A DNA stretch of 21,738 bases, taken from the IMG/VR virus record IMGVR_UViG_3300017779_000190, positions 1-21,738 of that record. One strand, written 5' to 3'. This stretch comes from a virus. This document shows positions 21,337 through 21,738 of this stretch, in pieces (positions within the stretch are counted from its first letter, which is position 1; every line of letters begins with the position of its first letter). The translations under genes and the position numbers were made by a program. The notes under the pieces are model-generated. The model did no database searches, had not been told where the DNA came from, and saw nothing but the letters and a program-made list of their open reading frames with translations.

Positions 21337-21738
21337 TCACGAAAAAAAGTATTCTGATGTTAACACATCATGAATATCTAAAGAACTCTTAGAAGGCGGA
21401 TGAATTGTACAAGATTCCCAGTCATGTGTACCTGTTTTCTTTGCAGTAGTTTCTGCCAGTACAATAGCTGGGTTGTAATTATCATACATCTCTACAAACG
21501 ATTCCCTAATGTGCTTATGCATCTTAGGTACATCGTTCGCATGACATCCAAATGAGTCATGAATCATAGAGAAAGAATCAATACCATCATTATACATTCT
21601 ATTAATGGTATCAAGCATATGGCTTGCATCAAGCGAATGAATAAAATTAGGGGCAATACCTGAAGTCATTTCAGATGTGCTTAACTTCGCGTCTTTCTCT
21701 GCAGGAATGGAAAAGACAACCAACTGAGCATCAACACG
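21337..21738 (-). CDS. Single-subunit RNA polymerase, C-terminal fragment (T7 gp1-like)
   Basis: The frame is open from the window edge (RVDAQLVVFSIPAE) to a stop at 21337, about 133 residues. It carries the hallmark GIAPNFIHSLDASHM followed by FSMIHDSFGCHA, which is motif C with the catalytic aspartate (T7 Asp812). It ends LDIHDVLTSEYFFS, closely matching the T7 ending with its terminal aromatic 'foot' that touches the active site. An internal TTG at 21723 is not the start; the gene begins beyond the window. This enzyme would transcribe the middle and late genes in the rest of the window from phage-specific promoters, which is why T7-type terminators are expected here. Confidence 0.95.
   Translation of the reverse strand, partial: RVDAQLVVFSIPAEKDAKLSTSEMTSGIAPNFIHSLDASHMLDTINRMYNDGIDSFSMIHDSFGCHANDVPKMHKHIRESFVEMYDNYNPAIVLAETTAKKTGTHDWESCTIHPPSKSSLDIHDVLTSEYFFS

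Overview
The window reads as about half of the genome of a lytic T7-like podovirus (Autographiviridae-type). Every convincing gene lies on the minus strand, so transcription runs from high to low coordinates. The evidence is the single-subunit RNA polymerase C-terminus at the right edge, followed in T7 order by SSB, a Holliday-junction nuclease, primase-helicase, family A DNA polymerase and 5'-3' exonuclease, then portal, scaffold, major capsid protein and tail tubular proteins A and B. Background base composition is roughly 33-45% GC. Several small lysine/cysteine-rich proteins resemble ones I associate with marine phages, so a marine bacterial host is plausible, but the window does not identify it. 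I see no tRNA, integrase, CRISPR array or insertion sequence.

Layout in transcription order. (1) 21738-19413: end of RNA polymerase, a small unknown gene, a calcineurin-like phosphoesterase, a 35-residue membrane peptide, a gp2.5-like SSB and a RusA-like resolvase, closed by a strong intrinsic terminator. (2) 19365-13790: primase-helicase, a small GTG-start gene, DNA polymerase, a DUF4406-like protein, a dNMP-kinase-like P-loop protein and a gp6-like exonuclease, then a 118-base intergenic region with a GC-rich hairpin. (3) 13671-12310: a probable lysis/membrane group (3-TM holin-like protein, tiny lipoprotein with a second hydrophobic segment, XhlA-like protein and short peptides) with no obvious endolysin. 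(4) 12313-9168: accessory genes, including four consecutive basic mini-proteins, a secreted dockerin-tailed protein of unusual composition, a coiled-coil/AT-hook-like protein and a possible permuted papain-fold protein. (5) 9158-1: the virion block, with portal, scaffold, capsid, a T-phi-like terminator and the two tail tubular proteins, plus the start of one more gene.

The genes are packed with ATGA or TAATG overlaps, indicating long polycistronic messages and translational coupling. Many of the small genes below were found by reading the gaps between larger genes.

The points most worth a second look are: a scaffolding gene cut by a single in-frame TAA, with the reading frame and family features continuing beyond it; a secreted protein whose GC content changes sharply where a dockerin-like tail begins; a 57-codon lipoprotein/TM peptide that could be a minimal spanin; and the run of lysine-rich mini-proteins.
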